Shown: positions 34,540 to 47,515, counted from the stretch's first letter. The stretch is 64,000 bases of DNA from Manis javanica (GCF_040802235.1 NC_133162.1:1071501-1135500); one strand, 5' to 3'. A program made the numbers and translations. The notes: generated from the sequence alone by a model not told the origin.

Positions 34540-35150
34540 GTGCTGGGAGGACAGGGAGAAACCAGAACTCTCGTTCCCAGCTGGTGGGTGGTGCAGATAC
34601 TCGGGAAACAGCTGGCAGTTCCCCAAGAGACTAAGCACAGAGTCACCATCACTCCCAGCAATCCCAGTCTTAGACACATGCCCAAGAGAGATGAAAACAC
34701 ATGTCCAAAGAGAAACTTGCACACAAATGTTCATGGCAGCATCAGTCACTACAGCCAGAAGGTGGAGACGAGCGAAATATCCATCAACAGATGAGTAGAT
34801 CAACAAAACAGCAAATCTGCATGGTGGAATATTACTCAGCCATTAAAAAGGATTGAAATATTGACACAGGCCATGATACAGATGAACCTGGGAGACAGTA
34901 TGCCAAGAAAGAAGCTGGCTGCACAAGTCGACACGTGAGATTCTGTTCCTACAGAAAGTCCAGAAAAGGTAAACTGACAGAGACAGAAAGGGGGTTGGGT
35001 GCTGGGAGCTGGGGAGGGATGGAGGACACAGAGCTTGTTTTGAGATGATAAACTTTCCAAAGTTGGCTGTGGAGATGGCCACACACATCTGTGAATAAAC
35101 TGACACCACTGAATTGTACACTTCGAATGGGTGAACTTACCGCTCTGATC
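34540..35150 (+). repeat. L1 ORF2 end and 3' UTR (old L1M type)
   Basis: Clear L1 phrase order in sense orientation: AATCCCAGTCTTAGACACAT, TTCATGGCAGCATCAGTCAC, ATATCCATCAACAGATGAGT, TGGTGGAATATTACTCAGCC, and the 3' UTR end GAATTGTACACTTCGAATGG at about 35112. Many substitutions and indels. Confidence 0.85.
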
Positions 35151-35324
35151 CCAGCGGCTCGTGCCCATGGCAGGCCACACCCTGCCAGCCACTCTCAGGC
35201 CCTGCCTCGTCCTGCTCTTCAGAGCCTCCATGAAAATTATTTCTGAACAAATCTATTGCTTGAAAAGTGTGCATGAGACAATGTTGTGCACAGAATTATT
35301 CCAACTGCTTGCTTTGGGTATTTG

Positions 35325-35760
35325 TGCACATGTGTGTGTATCCACGTGTATCTGTATCCATGTATGTCTGTATTCATGTATCTGCATCCATGTGTGTATG
35401 TTTATGTATCTGTATCCACGTGTATCTGTATCCATGTACGTCTGTATTCATGTATGCATCTGTATCCATGTGTATCTGTATTCATGTGTGTATCTGTATC
35501 CATGTGTATCTGTATTCATGTGTGTATCTGTGTGTATCTCTGTGTCCATGTGTGTATCTGTATCCATGTGTATATCTGTTTATGTATCTGTATCCATGCA
35601 TATCTGTATTCATGTGTGTATCTGTGTGTATCTCTGTGTCCATGTGTGTATCTGTTTATGTATCTGTATCCATGCGTATCTGTATTCATGTGTGTAACTG
35701 TGTGTATATCTGTGTCCATGTGCGTACCTGTACATATACGTGTCCATGTGTGCATCTGCG
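35325..35760 (+). repeat. minisatellite of GTATCTGTATCCATGT-type units
   Basis: About 430 bases of units alternating GTATCTGTATCCATGT and GTATCTGTATTCATGT, with shorter TGTGTGTATCT variants. Copies drift and are merged into higher-order units. All three plus frames stay open through part of it, giving Tyr/Cys/Val/Ile repeats, so the 178-codon frame at 35161-35697 is an artefact of the repeat. Confidence 0.9.
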
Positions 35761-38700
35761 GGGCCCAGGAGCACTAGCGGGTTAGATGACTGAACCGAGC
35801 CTGCCACCAACACACATGAAGCAAGGGTGGCTGCTCATTCCTGGTGCTGGGTCCTTGGGCCCTGAGTAGGAACGGACCAGGGACCCCTCCCAGCTTGCTC
35901 AGCACCCACCCTGGAATACAGAGGGGGCTGCACCCTGGGAGAAGCCCGTCCCCTCTCCCGGACTCTGCAGGCTGCAGGCTGGCCACCACCTGGCTTTGCA
36001 GCTGTGATGTGCCCGATCTGGGTCCATGTGGCTCAGTTAGTTTGGACAAAGACCAGTCCCACCGTCAAGGCCATTGCTCCGCGGCTGCTTCCAGCGCCCA
36101 AGAGCCGCTTCTGGGACTGGGGCCTGTGAGAAATCAGACTCAGTGAGTCACAGGAGGAAACGCCCCTCCCCACAGCGTGCGGCTGAGCGGGCCTGCCGCC
36201 TCCTTCACTGCGGCTGGCTTTCCAGGAGAACTGGTGTCCGGCGCTCCTGTGTGTTCCTGCCCGGAGAGCTCGGGCAGGAGGGGAGCGACAGACACAGGCC
36301 CGCCGGGCACCCTCACCCGGGCGGAGGCTCCGCAGAGGGGGGTCGGCCCCCTGGCCACTCCCTCTTGTCAGCTTCCATTTGACATCTTGTCTTTATCCAA
36401 TTTTAGCTTCAAGGGGAAAACGTGCTCGTTGAAAATGATTACTGTGAATTCTGCATGTTCTAATTCTTTCATTTGCCTCTAAGGTAGATGTATTCCAATT
36501 AGCAAAGAAGAAAATCTATGTATTGGATTCAAAGTGCGTCTCTTCAGGGACGGCGTCCACATCGGGCCACTCCTGGGGTCGTGGGGAGCAGAGTGGTGGG
36601 CACGTCGGAAGCCCCCCAGCTGGAGGCAGGGCAGCCCTGTGGGAGGAGGGCCCCGTAGCTGGGTGACCCCGTCGCTGGGTGCCCCCTCTGGCCAGCCCTC
36701 CTTCCCCCACTCTCGGTCCCAGCCCACTTCTTCCTGGGGGCTCCTGTGTGCTCAGCACAGGGGTTCCCTCAGAACACCTAGTCCTGGCCCCTCGAGGCTG
36801 CCCCCTGCCCTCGGGGGTCCCTGCATGGGGCGGGGCCTGAGACCCCCGCATCTGGGCGCCCTGCCCTGCGCTCCTCTGTGTGCCTTGAGGCGCGGGTGCC
36901 TTGTGGGCTGTTCCCCGGGACTGGGAGACGGGGGACAGCAGAGGCCCCATAAACGATGTGCCCTAAACATGCATTAGTGACCAGCACTAGTTGGACTCCA
37001 GGATGGGGCACGGATGAGGCACCCACTTTCTAGAAGGCTCCACTCCTGGGCTAGGGCTGGGCACCTGGCAATTGTCCTGTTCAGCCACCGCCCCATGCCC
37101 CTTGGCAGTGGCCACGGAGCAGCCCCCACATTGCTTTCACCAAGAAGCCCCGGGGGGCCTGCCGCAGTCCACAGCGTACACCTGCCTGTGGCAGCTGCCC
37201 GACTCACCGCCACAGACCCCGGGCACCCAGCCTCCCCACACCCACTTCCTGACACAGGAACCCTGTCTGAACAGAACCAAGGGGAACCCCCCAACCCCCG
37301 ATTCACTCCCTGCCCCAGGCCATGCAAGCTGTCCAGGAAGTCCTTCCTCCTCTAGTGCAGGCCTCCCCGAGCTGACTCCCACTCCTGCTGGTCAGCTTGG
37401 AGACGCCTCCCCCAGGCAGCCCCCTGGGTGCCCCCAGGGCAGGCGGGTGCCTTCCTCAGGCTGCAGCCCCTCACAGTGCCACTCCCACAAAGAAACGGCA
37501 CCGACAGTGCTGCGAGAGCTGAGCCCCTGTCACAGGGACAGCACTGCCCTGGGGTCACCTTGGTGCCCTGGGGCCTGGAGCTCCGCAGGGGCTGGCAGGG
37601 CAGGTGAACAGAGCAGCAGGCAAGTAAGTGGGTGAATGAGGTGTGGGCTCAGGGCCCCAAGGGAAGGGACAGGGAGGCGCTGACAGGAAGCTTCAGGGAG
37701 GTGGGCTGCTCAGGGACCACCCTGGGAGCGGAGGGGCTATCCTCCTCCTGCTGCCAGCGGCCACGGCCTCCCTCATGTGCCCAGCCTGCCAAGCCCCTGG
37801 ACGGGTCAGGCCACCCTCCGGTCTGGGCTCCAGCGACAGCTGCAGGCTTACCCCACTGGTGTTTGCCAGAAGGCCCAGGCCTCTGCCAGGCCTGTGAGGA
37901 GGAGGGAGCGGGCCTTGTTGCCTGGCACTAAGCCTGGTGTTGGGTAGGGGAGCTGCCCATCCTGAGCCCACAGGCATGAAGAGACACACGAACAACACCC
38001 ACACCAAGACACACTCCCACACACAGACCCCGTGGGGCACACACAGACACTCAGACACCTCCCGTCAGACGCCCCGCCTGCCCTCACACCAGCACGGGCA
38101 CACACACCTTGGCAGCCCTCACCCCAGGTAGGTAGAGGCAGCTGGCTGTGGCTTCCTTGGAAATGCTCCAGGGCCTGGCAGTCTCAGGGGCCACCAGCGT
38201 GTGCCAGTTAAGTCCCCCAGAGCCTGTGTGGAACTCAGCCAGAGGTGGGCACCGGCTGGGTGCAGAAGAGATGTCTTGTGGGTCAGGGGGTCCTGGGTGG
38301 GCTCTGGACAGGCAGCTGAGAGCCACGAGTCCCCCATGTCCACAGCACCCATGAGCTCAGGCTCTGCAGCTCCAGATCCTAGAACGGAACGGGGCAGACC
38401 ACCCACCCCACGGCTGCCCTTCCCCAGCTATGCCCGCCGCAGCCTTCGCAGGCAGGCCCGTGGGGTGGGCTGCCTTCCAGAGACGCCTGCTTTCCTGAAC
38501 ACAGAAGCAGTCCTGGTGTCCTGCTCACCCAGGAGAAGGTGGGGAGGGACTGCCAAGCTGGGGAGGGGACAGCACCTCTAGGGACTGAGGGGATGAGATG
38601 GGAGCTCATTTCCTGAGCAGGGCTCCAGCCTGGGCCTCTACTGGGCCCCGAGGTGGGACCCCGGCCAAGCTCCCCCCCTCTGTGCTGCTGTCCTGCACTA

Positions 38701-39084
38701 ATGCAGGCTGGGCAGGGCCAGGAGAATGAGAGAGGCCCGGCTGGGCCCTGAATGTGCAGAGGGGAGTGTTCAGCTGCTCCACAGACACCAGGTGACAGTG
38801 GCAGAGGCGGTGAGCCTGGCGCTGGAGCACCCTGCAGGGCACGCCTGAATGCAGCCAGCCCTGGCTCACCCACTGCCGGCACTGAGGCTCGGGGCTGTGG
38901 GCAGCAGAGGACGGAGGCTGCTGCCTGCAGCCAGTCCACCAGACTCTAGGGTGGCCTCACTTACTCCCTGATGCAGAAACACTGAAACATCGCCCGACTC
39001 CCTGCACAGAATGTGGAGTCCGTCTGCAGTCAGCGCCTCTGCACACAGCCCCAGATAACCTGGCAGTGGCGCCGGCTCGGGGGA
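35761..39084. other. intergenic DNA, no gene supported
   Basis: GC-rich, with a CpG-richer block at about 36070-36350 followed by an AT-rich patch (36370-36530). No domain-bearing frame. A promoter at the CpG-richer block cannot be excluded, but I see no first exon or donor that I would defend. Confidence 0.45.
37980..38110 (+). repeat. CA-rich simple sequence
   Basis: Dense ACACAC and CAGACAC motifs over about 130 bases, imperfect. Confidence 0.6.
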
Positions 39085-39200
39085 AAGTGCAAGGCCACAG
39101 AGCCAGGAGGGCCCAGATTCAAGCCCTGGGGCTGAAACTCAGCTGCTGTGCGGCCCCTCTGAGCCTCTGCTGCCCCCACCGAGAGCTGGGCTGGCATGGG
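39085..39200 (+). repeat. MIR SINE fragment
   Basis: The phrase CCCAGATTCAAGCCCTGGGG, then CTGCTGTGCGGCC and GAGCCTCTGCTG, follows the MIR core and tail in sense orientation. Confidence 0.6.
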
Positions 39201-39453
39201 GCTGCACGTGGTGTGGGCCCCCACATGTGGTCACCTGGCGGGGCTGCTTGCCCCGGCTCACAGGAGCTGATGGCACACATCTCCCCAGCCCTCACTCAGT
39301 GATGTCAGGAAGCCTGAAATTGTCCACCACAGACATGGGCAATGCCATGGACCAGAGCTTTTTGTTCCCTGGAAAGCCACTCCTGAGAGCAGAGTGTGTC
39401 ACCTCTGCTGCCCCAGCAGCAGAGACATACAGCATGTACATCCAGCAGGCCCA

Positions 39454-39577
39454 GCACACAGCGGGCCCAGGGTATACAGGAGGCCCAGCACAGCAGACCG
39501 GGCACACAGCAGGCCCAGGGTACACAGGAGGCCCAGCACAGCAGGCCCGGCACACAGCAGGCCCCGGGTAGATGGCA
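39454..39577 (+). repeat. 48-bp tandem repeat, 2.6 copies
   Basis: Units begin at 39454, 39502 and 39550, each with GCACACAGC followed by GGCCC. The period of 48 is a multiple of 3, so open frames pass through and show 16-residue repeats; these are not taken as coding. Confidence 0.85.
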
Positions 39578-40829
39578 GGTTCTAATCAGTGCCTCTGCTG
39601 CTCAGGCATCGCACCTGCCGCCTGCCTCTCCCAGGCCCCCTGAACCCTCTGCTCCGTGTGATGGTCCTGGAGCAGTGGGGCTCAGCTATGGCTGTCTGGT
39701 CAGGGGCAGCCCCTGGGCTCTGCAGAGGAGTGAGGCGGGTGCTCCAGGAGGCTTCCTGGAGGAGGGGCCTGGCACAGCTTGAGGCGGCAGAGGGGAAGGC
39801 ACTGTGGGAGGCAGTGTGAAGGCCCAGGCTGGGCAAGGTGGGCTGCCCGGCTCTGCATGGCCTCCCTCGTTGGGCACAGCCCATGATGAAGCACATCTTG
39901 CTAGAGCTTAGCGTTCCGGACAGGATGGCGCCCTGTGCTGTCCCACTGACCCTGGGAGGCTCTGCCCAGCAATGACCCCACACAGGTGGTCCCTCCCCTC
40001 ACAGCCAGCTGACAGTGGGACTGAGTGCGGCAGAGCCTGCCCGTGGGGTGATTGTGGGGCAGCACGTGGACACTGGAGGGGGCAGAGGGGTGTCAGACAT
40101 GCGAGGCCAGGGCAGGGAGCAGACCCTGTCCTTCCCATGCAGCAGCCCCAGCACGCCCTGCCCTGCTGGCTCGTTGGCCCAGAGCCAGCCTCCCTACACA
40201 CAGGGTGTCAGCCGCCACAGGAGGAGCAGGGACGCCCAGCGGCCGGCCCCTGGGAGCCTGTGGGCATCCACATCCTGGACTGACCGACCCAGGCTCTCCC
40301 AGACCTGCCCCACCCTTGGCCTGCCGTTAGGGACCATCGGCCTTAATTTCACTCCCTCTGGCCCGACCTACTGACTTCGAATCGGCGCTCGCTGTCGACG
40401 TGCCGTGACTGGATTCACTCTGAGCCAGTCTGAGACCTGCTCAGCTACATGTGAGGGTGGTGATTCCAAAAACGACATATGTGGTTTTGAAAACATGTTT
40501 TCCGTTCCTGTCAGCATATGTTCTTCGGTTCACAAGCTCCCAGTGTTTTCCCCCACAACAGGGACCCTTAATTCAGGGGTTCTGAGAACTTGGACAAAAG
40601 ACGACATCGTCATTTCCACTGGCTTCTACCTGATAGCACTTCCTTCCATTGGGAGCATCAGAGTCCTGGGATCTGGTCGCTAACCGGAAAGGCAGCTAGT
40701 CTGTGCCGGCCCCTTGCGGACCCCTCAGATGACACCACACACCAGAGCCTCAGTCCTCGGGTGCAGGGCTGCCCCCACTTCACACCCCTGCTTCGCTAAC
40801 ATTTGGAATTACCCCAGAATAACTCGTTT
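39578..40829. other. intergenic DNA, no gene seen
   Basis: Contains a compact CpG cluster (40378-40405) and an AT-balanced stretch (40405-40690) that may be a diverged repeat. No gene supported. Confidence 0.45.
40378..40405. other. dense CpG cluster
   Basis: Seven CpG dinucleotides in 28 bases, in a window that is otherwise CpG-poor for its GC content outside the PWWP2B exon. Too short to be a CpG island. Confidence 0.6.
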
Positions 40830-41075
40830 CCTTTGTAATCCTGTGTGTCTTCATTCCTTTAAAATATTAATGAACAGGTGGTGGGCAGGGGATTTTTAGG
40901 GCAGGAAACATTCCATGTGACACTACAATGGTGGACAAAAGGCCTGTGCATTGATAAAACCCACAGAATGTAGGACACAGAGTGAATCCTAACGTAAACC
41001 ATGGCATTAATTAATAACAAGGTATCACTATTGGCTCATCAATTGTAACAAACAGCCTGCTTGTGCAAGGTGTCA
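40830..41075 (+). repeat. L1 3' UTR fragment (L1MB-like)
   Basis: Characteristic order in the sense strand: ACACTACAATGGTGGACAAA, AAACCCACAGAATGTAGGAC, AGTGAATCCTAACGTAAACC, then GGCTCATCAATTGTAACAAA. Confidence 0.85.
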
Positions 41076-41334
41076 GTAACGGGGGACACTACGCGAGGGG
41101 CTTCCATCTGCCCGTGGGAGCCTGTGCCAGGCCCTGGTCCTGCTCCCAGCTTGTGCTGCCTACGCCCACTCATGGGCCCCTCCCCGCTCCCCCAGGCCTT
41201 CCTCCAGGCCCCGCCCCCAGCCCACCGCCCAGTCCCCGCAGGGCCCGGCTCCTCCTGCCTTCCTGGCGGCTCCCAGGGCCCGGTTCACACTCACCCGCCC
41301 AGCTTGCCCTCCACGTGTCCACACCTTCCCTGAG

Positions 41335-41560
41335 CAGACTGGATGTGTGTCCCCCAAATCCACATGTTGAAGGTAACCCCCAGGGTGGTGGGATTTGGGG
41401 ACAGGACTAGGGGAGGGACTCGGCTTGGCTGAGATCATGGGGATGGAGTCAGTGTCCTCATAAGACCAAGCCTGGGCCTCTCCCAGCCGTGCAGAAGGTG
41501 GCTCTCTGTGAGCCAGGCACCGGGCCAGCCGGTGCTGGACTGAGAGATGTGCGCCTGTAG
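41335..41560 (+). repeat. MaLR (MLT1/MST-like) LTR fragment
   Basis: Starts GACTGGATGTGTGTCCCCCA, then CCACATGTTGAAGGTAACCC, a TCATGGGGATGGAGTC phrase and GTGTCCTCATAAGACC. This is the start of a MaLR LTR in sense orientation; the later part is lost or diverged. Confidence 0.8.
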
Positions 41561-44500
41561 CACTGTCATGGCAGCCCGGGGCCTCTGAGACGCCCAGCCC
41601 CACGTCCACCCCCAGGGGGGACACTCGCCCTGCTCAGGCCCCAGCCTCAGTGAGCCCACCTGCAAAATGAGACTGACCTCTGCCCCCGACCCCTGGCCTC
41701 AGCCCCACCCAGGAAGGAGGGCGGCCCCATGCCATGCCCCCTCACGTGGTCAGCGATGCCCGGCCAGTCCGTCAAAGCACAGGGTCAGGCTGCAGGCTGC
41801 CCTTCCAGAGGCTGGACGGCTCCAACTGACATCTCTGATCTCCGAGGGGAAAAGGCCAAGCCTGGCGTCAGGCAGGGCTAAGAACAAGTTGGCAGGGCAG
41901 CTGGACCGCCTAGGCATGCGGGACAGGAGGGGAGGGGCCCTGGAGACAGTGTCACTGAGGACCCGGAGCCCAGCGTGGCCACTCAGGAGGGGCCACTGAC
42001 ATGCTCCACCCCAAGGAGCGGCAGGCAGCCTGCCCCATCCCTGGCCCTGCCTTTCAGAGGGGCACTGATCCACTCTGGAAGCTTCCTCTGGGTTTCTGGG
42101 GGCAGTGGGTGGACAAGCACCAGCAGCGTAACCCAGCAGAGGACAGGCACCCTCAGGCCAGGGGTGCACCCCAACCCAGCCAGCAGGGTGGCCACGCCGC
42201 CTGGTTTTCCCTCTTTCCTGCTGTGGCCTGGTAGAGGCTGTGACTCCCTTCCCTGCAGGAGGCTGTGGGGGCATCTGGCAGGTCCGAGCCCGGCAGAGGC
42301 TGCCCCAAGCCCCAGGCCGTTGACAGCTTTCTGAGAAGCATCCGTGAAGGGAAAGATGCCCACTGGACGCACCCCAGGCCCAGGGCAGGAAGGCAGCAGG
42401 GTGGGAGCCGCCAGGACCCGGGAAACCTGGAGAAGGAGGGTTGGGCAGAGCTTCCTGGGTGGCGTGAGGCTGGCAATGCAGAGCAAACACCTGCAGATGC
42501 CCAGAAAAATCAGCAGAGAGTGTGAGGACCCATGGGGTGGGAGACGCAGATTTTCATTTTCTTGTCTGCTTTACTTTCTAGCACCAAAGGGAGTCATCTT
42601 GTAATAAGAAAAAAAAAAGTTTTGTAGAAAAGGAAAGACACGTTGGACCCTTGGCACAGCAGGGGTGCCAGGCCCTGCAGGCAGGACCAGATGCCCGCCC
42701 TCTCGGTCCCTCCAACTGTAAGAGCTGGTGGAGGTTTGCAGGCCCACTGGGCACCACGGTGCCCAGCCCACAGTGAGGACTCGAAATGTCTGCTCTGCCT
42801 CCACTCCACCATCCCCAGAGCAGCCTAGTGGGGCTCCTGTGGACACCCGCCTGTGTGCTTTGTGGGGAGCAGAGACCTGGGGGCCCAGCGGAGGCTCAGG
42901 CTGCGGGCAGCAGGAACAGCCACCAGGAGCCGCGAGCCCCACCCAGCACCTCTGAGGCAGTGCCCTGCCCCCAAGCCCAGGCTCCCCAGGGCCAGCCCTA
43001 CACAGCCTTGCGCTGCCCCACGTGGCCAGGCCCCGGACCCCATGGGGATCTGGCTGGAGGGGCCCTGCCTCCTTGGTGGGCAGCAGAGCAAGCCCACACC
43101 CCTTTCGCATCACCCTGGCCACACCGGAGCCTCGTCACCCCACCCGAGTGGTCGCCGTGGGAGCCAGAAGGGGGGAGCTGGGCAGGGGCCAGCCAGCCGC
43201 AGGCTTCCTGCCCTCCAGCAGGCCCACGTGAGGAGCTGGGGGGAGCTGCTTGGCCCCCCTGGTTCCCACTTCTCTCCCAGAGGAAGCCCCTCCAGCCCCT
43301 GACCCACCTTCCTGCCTCAAAACCCCCAAGCCAGCTGCAGTGTCCTTCACCCTGACGGCTCGTCTGCAGACGTGTGATGTCTGAAATGATGCTGTCACCT
43401 CCCTGCGTCAGGCAGGAACCCGGCCACCCCGGCTGTACCCCTCTACCAACACTCTACCTGGGGGCTTGGCATAGATGGGCCACGTGGCTGGAGGGTCTCC
43501 AACAGACCCAGAGGAAGGCGACCTGTGGGGAGCAGGAACCCGGGACCAGGAGGTCTGGCTGCTGCAGGGTCCAGTAATAGCTGGGCGTCTGCAGGAGTGC
43601 AGACCAAAGGGGCCACAGCAGGGCTCCTGCCCACGCTCTTGGGCATGCAGGTCTGAGGAAGGCACCACGCCAGGTCCGGCTGGCTCCTGCAGCCATACTC
43701 ACCCCACCCAGCGCCCTCGAAGGCCGAGGGGTCAGAGCCCTCTCCCCAGAGGACCAGGGGTGGATGGGCTGCATGTGGGCAGCCAGCTCTGTTCTCAGAC
43801 CAGCTCCTGCAGAGGGACCTGTGGGAGGCCAGCATCTGGAGCAGGGGGCCCCCAGGATTGCCTGTCTGGCCCCTCTGATGTCACCAGCCTCATGCTGCCT
43901 TCCCCCGCCACCTCATACATAGGACCTCTTTGAAAGAGGCAAGCAGCCCCCCACCAAGCCATGCTGTGGCGGCCATTCTGCACAGAGGACCCCTCCCCAG
44001 CCCCTTCTAAACTGGCACGGGCCTTCCTCCTCCACTGAGTACCCCCCCGGCACCCACTCCCTGGGAGCCCACCCTGTCCCTTGGCCATCACGCTGGGCCC
44101 TCCAGCGGGTGGGCCGAGCACCAGAGCTCCAGGAGTCACGAGGGCACTCCGATGTCACCAGGGGCTGGATAGCAACCAGGCCAGAGGGGCCAGTGCTTAG
44201 CGTGGCGTCCTGGGGTGGGCGCCGTGTGAGCCACCGCAGATTCCAATGGGGAGACATGGGTAACTTATGCCCAGAGGAACAGTCACAGGGACCCAGGGGT
44301 GACAAGCTGCCTTCCCCTTTAATTAGAGCTGCTCTTTGCCCCTCCATGTCAGGAGTGCATGGACCCCAGCTGGGGGTGGGGTGCGGAGGGAGCCAGGCCG
44401 ACCCTGGGGGGGCTCTGCTTGCACACAGCTCCTGGCCCAACCACCCTCCGGAGGGGTCCCCAGGGTGGCCTGCACGGTGCTGTGTCTGGGCCAGCGGGAA

Positions 44501-47110
44501 GCTGGAGGCGTGGCTGGCGGGGGGCCCAAGCCCCGGGTGGGGAACAGACCCAGGCAGGACTAGCTGGCATCAGGTCACTGGGAACAGGATGGCCAAGGGG
44601 CTGGGGAGCCCAGAGGCCTGAGGGTCAGTCAGGCTAGGCTCCAGCCTGCGGGGTACCAGCCAGCCCTTTAGGGGGGCGCTGGCCACAGGTGGTCCAGCGC
44701 TGACGCTGGCGGGGCCTGTTTGTGTCTGGGCTCCCACACAGTTCCCCAGCCAGGGCTGCTTGTGGCTGCCCATCGCAGGGGCCTGTCTCTCCCAGGAGCG
44801 GTGCCTGGTGCACCAAGAGCACCTGTCTCTCTGCCCAGCACTGCCTCCCCAAATCCTGGCATTGCCCCACAGCCACCACGTCTCCCTGCACTGTGGGCTG
44901 GAGGCTGGGAAGCATTGGGCAGTGAGGAGCACAGAGGGTCTGGACAGCCCCTCCAGCCTGCACATGGAGGCCAGGCTGCCCTGCCGGAGCTGAGCTGGGA
45001 GGCTGGCTCTGTAGACTCCTGGAGCAGGGGTGGGAAGGGGGCAGGAGGGGCTCCGGAGCAGACAGGCTGAGCATAACACGCGCTCCCCTTCCTCCAAAGC
45101 ATCGGCTCCGCCCTCCTGGACTCACACCCTCCCCCACCCGAACCCCCGGGGCTCTTCCGGTTAGATTCTGTTGGGGAAGAGGTCTCTCTGCTTCTGGAAT
45201 GGGACAGCCGTGCCCTTGTCCCTACCCCCACCAGTCAGGTCCAGAGCAACAGGAACTGCCAGGGAGGGGAGACCCCTCTTCTGTTTGGAGAGGACCTGGG
45301 GTACTCCCACCCCCTGCACACGCTGGCTGGGACAGAGGCGCCCTTCGACGTGGAAGGCGTCCATATGGCGTCCGTCCCACCTGCAGGACCTGACGGATAC
45401 AAAGCCGGGCACGCGCCCCTGATCACAGCGCAGACTTATCTTGGTCTAACATTTAAACAAAGAAAGAGCAGAATGTGCTTTCTTTTCCTTTCTGAATCTT
45501 TTTGGTCTTTAAAGTGACAAAAAGGGGAAAAGGAACAGCTCTGACAAAAGACAGAGGGGGGCTTCTCCCTGTCAGCATTTAAGTCCGGTCTCTAAGTGAC
45601 AGCCCCACCCCCACGCAGGACAGGTAACTCCCAGCAGTGTTTTGGGGACAGGGTGGCCCCAAGTACGGGTGCTGGGCACCTGGGGGCCCCAAGCTCTGGG
45701 GTGAATGTGGCAGGGAGGCAGGGGTGGGCTCCCCAATTCTCAAGTGCACAGAGACCCCGTGCCTGAGGGCCTGGGTGGGAAGAACCCTGCACATGCAAGC
45801 CTGCAGGGTGGCCCTGAGCTGACAGCAAGGGCTGGCCGCCCTCAGGACACTGGCTGCCAGGCTGCAGGCCCTGCTCCTCACAGGGCCCACCTCCAGTGGC
45901 TGCCCGTGCCCCTGGTAGGCGTGGAAGCAGCAACTATGTCTCTGGACTCCCGGAACGTCACAAACCAGACAAGCCAGAGTCAGAATAAACACATTCAGCA
46001 GAGGGCAGCTGCGGGCTCCTGGGGCTCTGTCCTTGGCGCCATGCACACCTGCTGCTCTCCTGGCGTCTGCCCACCTGGCACACAACTGGCCAGAAGGCAT
46101 GTGGATCCCTTGCGTGGAACGGGCAGCTCAGAGGACACCCCAAGCCGAAGCTCCAGAACTGCCATGCCCTCATCATCGGTGACCTTGGGGGAAGCAGAAA
46201 GGGGCAGAGGTTACCACAGGGTCGAGTGCTGGGGGACGGGCCCCTTGGGGTCCAAGCACCGGCCCAGAGCCCCTGCCTTGGGTCTTCCTAGCCACGTCCC
46301 TCAGGCTCCGTGCCTCACCAGGGACCCCCGCCTCACCACCTCGGGAGCCCTGCCTCCCCTGTGCCCGTGCCAGGGTGTGCAGGCCCCATGCGCCTCCAGA
46401 GACCCCTGCCCCCACCCATGCCCATCCCACCTACCACGGGGCCTGAACTGCCAGGGGAGGGAGCAGGACCTCTGACAGCTCAGGGGCCTGAACCTCAGGC
46501 TTCCACCTCATGCTCACAGGGTGCTGGGTGGGGGCAGCTACTGTCTGGATCCTCCCATGGCTCGTGGCCTGGGTGCTGGGGAAGCTAATGGCTGTGCACA
46601 GAGTCCCAGGGCCCACGGCACAGAGACCCAGCATATAGCTGACAAAGCGCATGGGCGTAAGGCCCTGGATGGACACAGCCCCCAACCCCAACGGCCCCCA
46701 CCCCCACCCATCATCCCCTCCTGGCTTGGGGCCCCCAGGAGGTGGGGAACAGACTCTCAAAAAATAATCTTTTCCCAAGTTGGGGGGAGCCCAGGCTTCA
46801 GCCCTGCTTCTCTCTGTGTGCTCTCCTCCCACCTGACCACCCCCGTCTCCGCGTGGCTGTTCCTAAGAGGGTGGGCCTAGCTGCAGGGACAGATAGGCAC
46901 CTTGGCCCAGGGTCTCAGCAGCCCCCACACCCCACACAAAGAAAGCAGCGGGCTTTCAGGGAGGGCAGCTGCTCGAACCCAATAAGCCAGGGGAAGTGTT
47001 CTCCTGCAGGGCTCTGCCCGCCACGGGTCAGCGGGTGGAGAGGGAGACGGGCAGGTGGACAGTCACACGGCCCAGGAGCCAGCGGGCAGGGGCCCAGGGG
47101 CCCGCTCCTT
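41561..47110. other. intergenic GC-rich DNA, no gene supported
   Basis: Long overlapping frames on both strands (for example 41750-42490 minus, 45705-46475 plus) without any recognisable domain. AT-rich patches at 42540-42630 and 45430-45560 hold no frame. A faint MIR-like phrase (CACCTGCAAAATGAG) is at about 41658. Confidence 0.45.
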
Positions 47111-47344
47111 CCACAGAGGGGGAGGTGTGCCCACCGTGACCCCGGGACCACACGAGGTGCAGAGGTGACGCTGCGCTGGTTCCCAGCCCAGCCCCGGGAC
47201 AGCTGCCACTTGGGCCTGTGCTCACGGAAGCTGTGTGCCCCTGCAATGAACCCCGAGCACCTTGAGCCACGGCACCCAGAGGGAGCACAGCCCACCACGT
47301 GGGGGGGCATTGTGAACCACGTGTGCGTGAACGAGCGTGTGACA

Positions 47345-47372
47345 CTGTGTGTGTGTGTATGTGTGTGTGTCT
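47345..47372 (+). repeat. GT dinucleotide microsatellite
   Basis: A run of TGTGTGTGTG with one TA interruption. Confidence 0.8.
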
Positions 47373-47439
47373 GGGGGGCCACCTGCCTGCCCCGACCGCC
47401 CCAGCCGAGGCCTCAGGCAGGTGAGGAAGCCCAGGAGCC

Positions 47440-47515
47440 CAGAATTGTGGGAAACAGACCTGCATTGTTCCCAGCTGCTGAGGTTTGGGGAGGTTTGTTC
47501 AGACAGCTCGTGAAC
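47440..47515 (+). repeat. probable MaLR LTR 3' end
   Basis: CAGAATTGTGGGAAACAGAC then GAGGTTTGGGGAGGTTTGTT resembles the MaLR LTR terminus that normally reads AGAACTGTGAGAAATAAA and GTTTGTGGTATTTTGTTA. Diverged. Confidence 0.45.

Noticed and set aside
35161..35697. 178-codon frame rich in Tyr, Cys and Val
   Set aside because: Produced by the GTATCTGTATCCATGT-type minisatellite; other frames are open too.
36070..36350. CpG-richer block as a possible promoter
   Set aside because: CpG density is only moderate and no first exon, donor or initiator context could be supported on either strand.
39454..39577. Regular repeats that could suggest a CRISPR array
   Set aside because: The units are contiguous with no unique spacers, and the DNA is mammalian.
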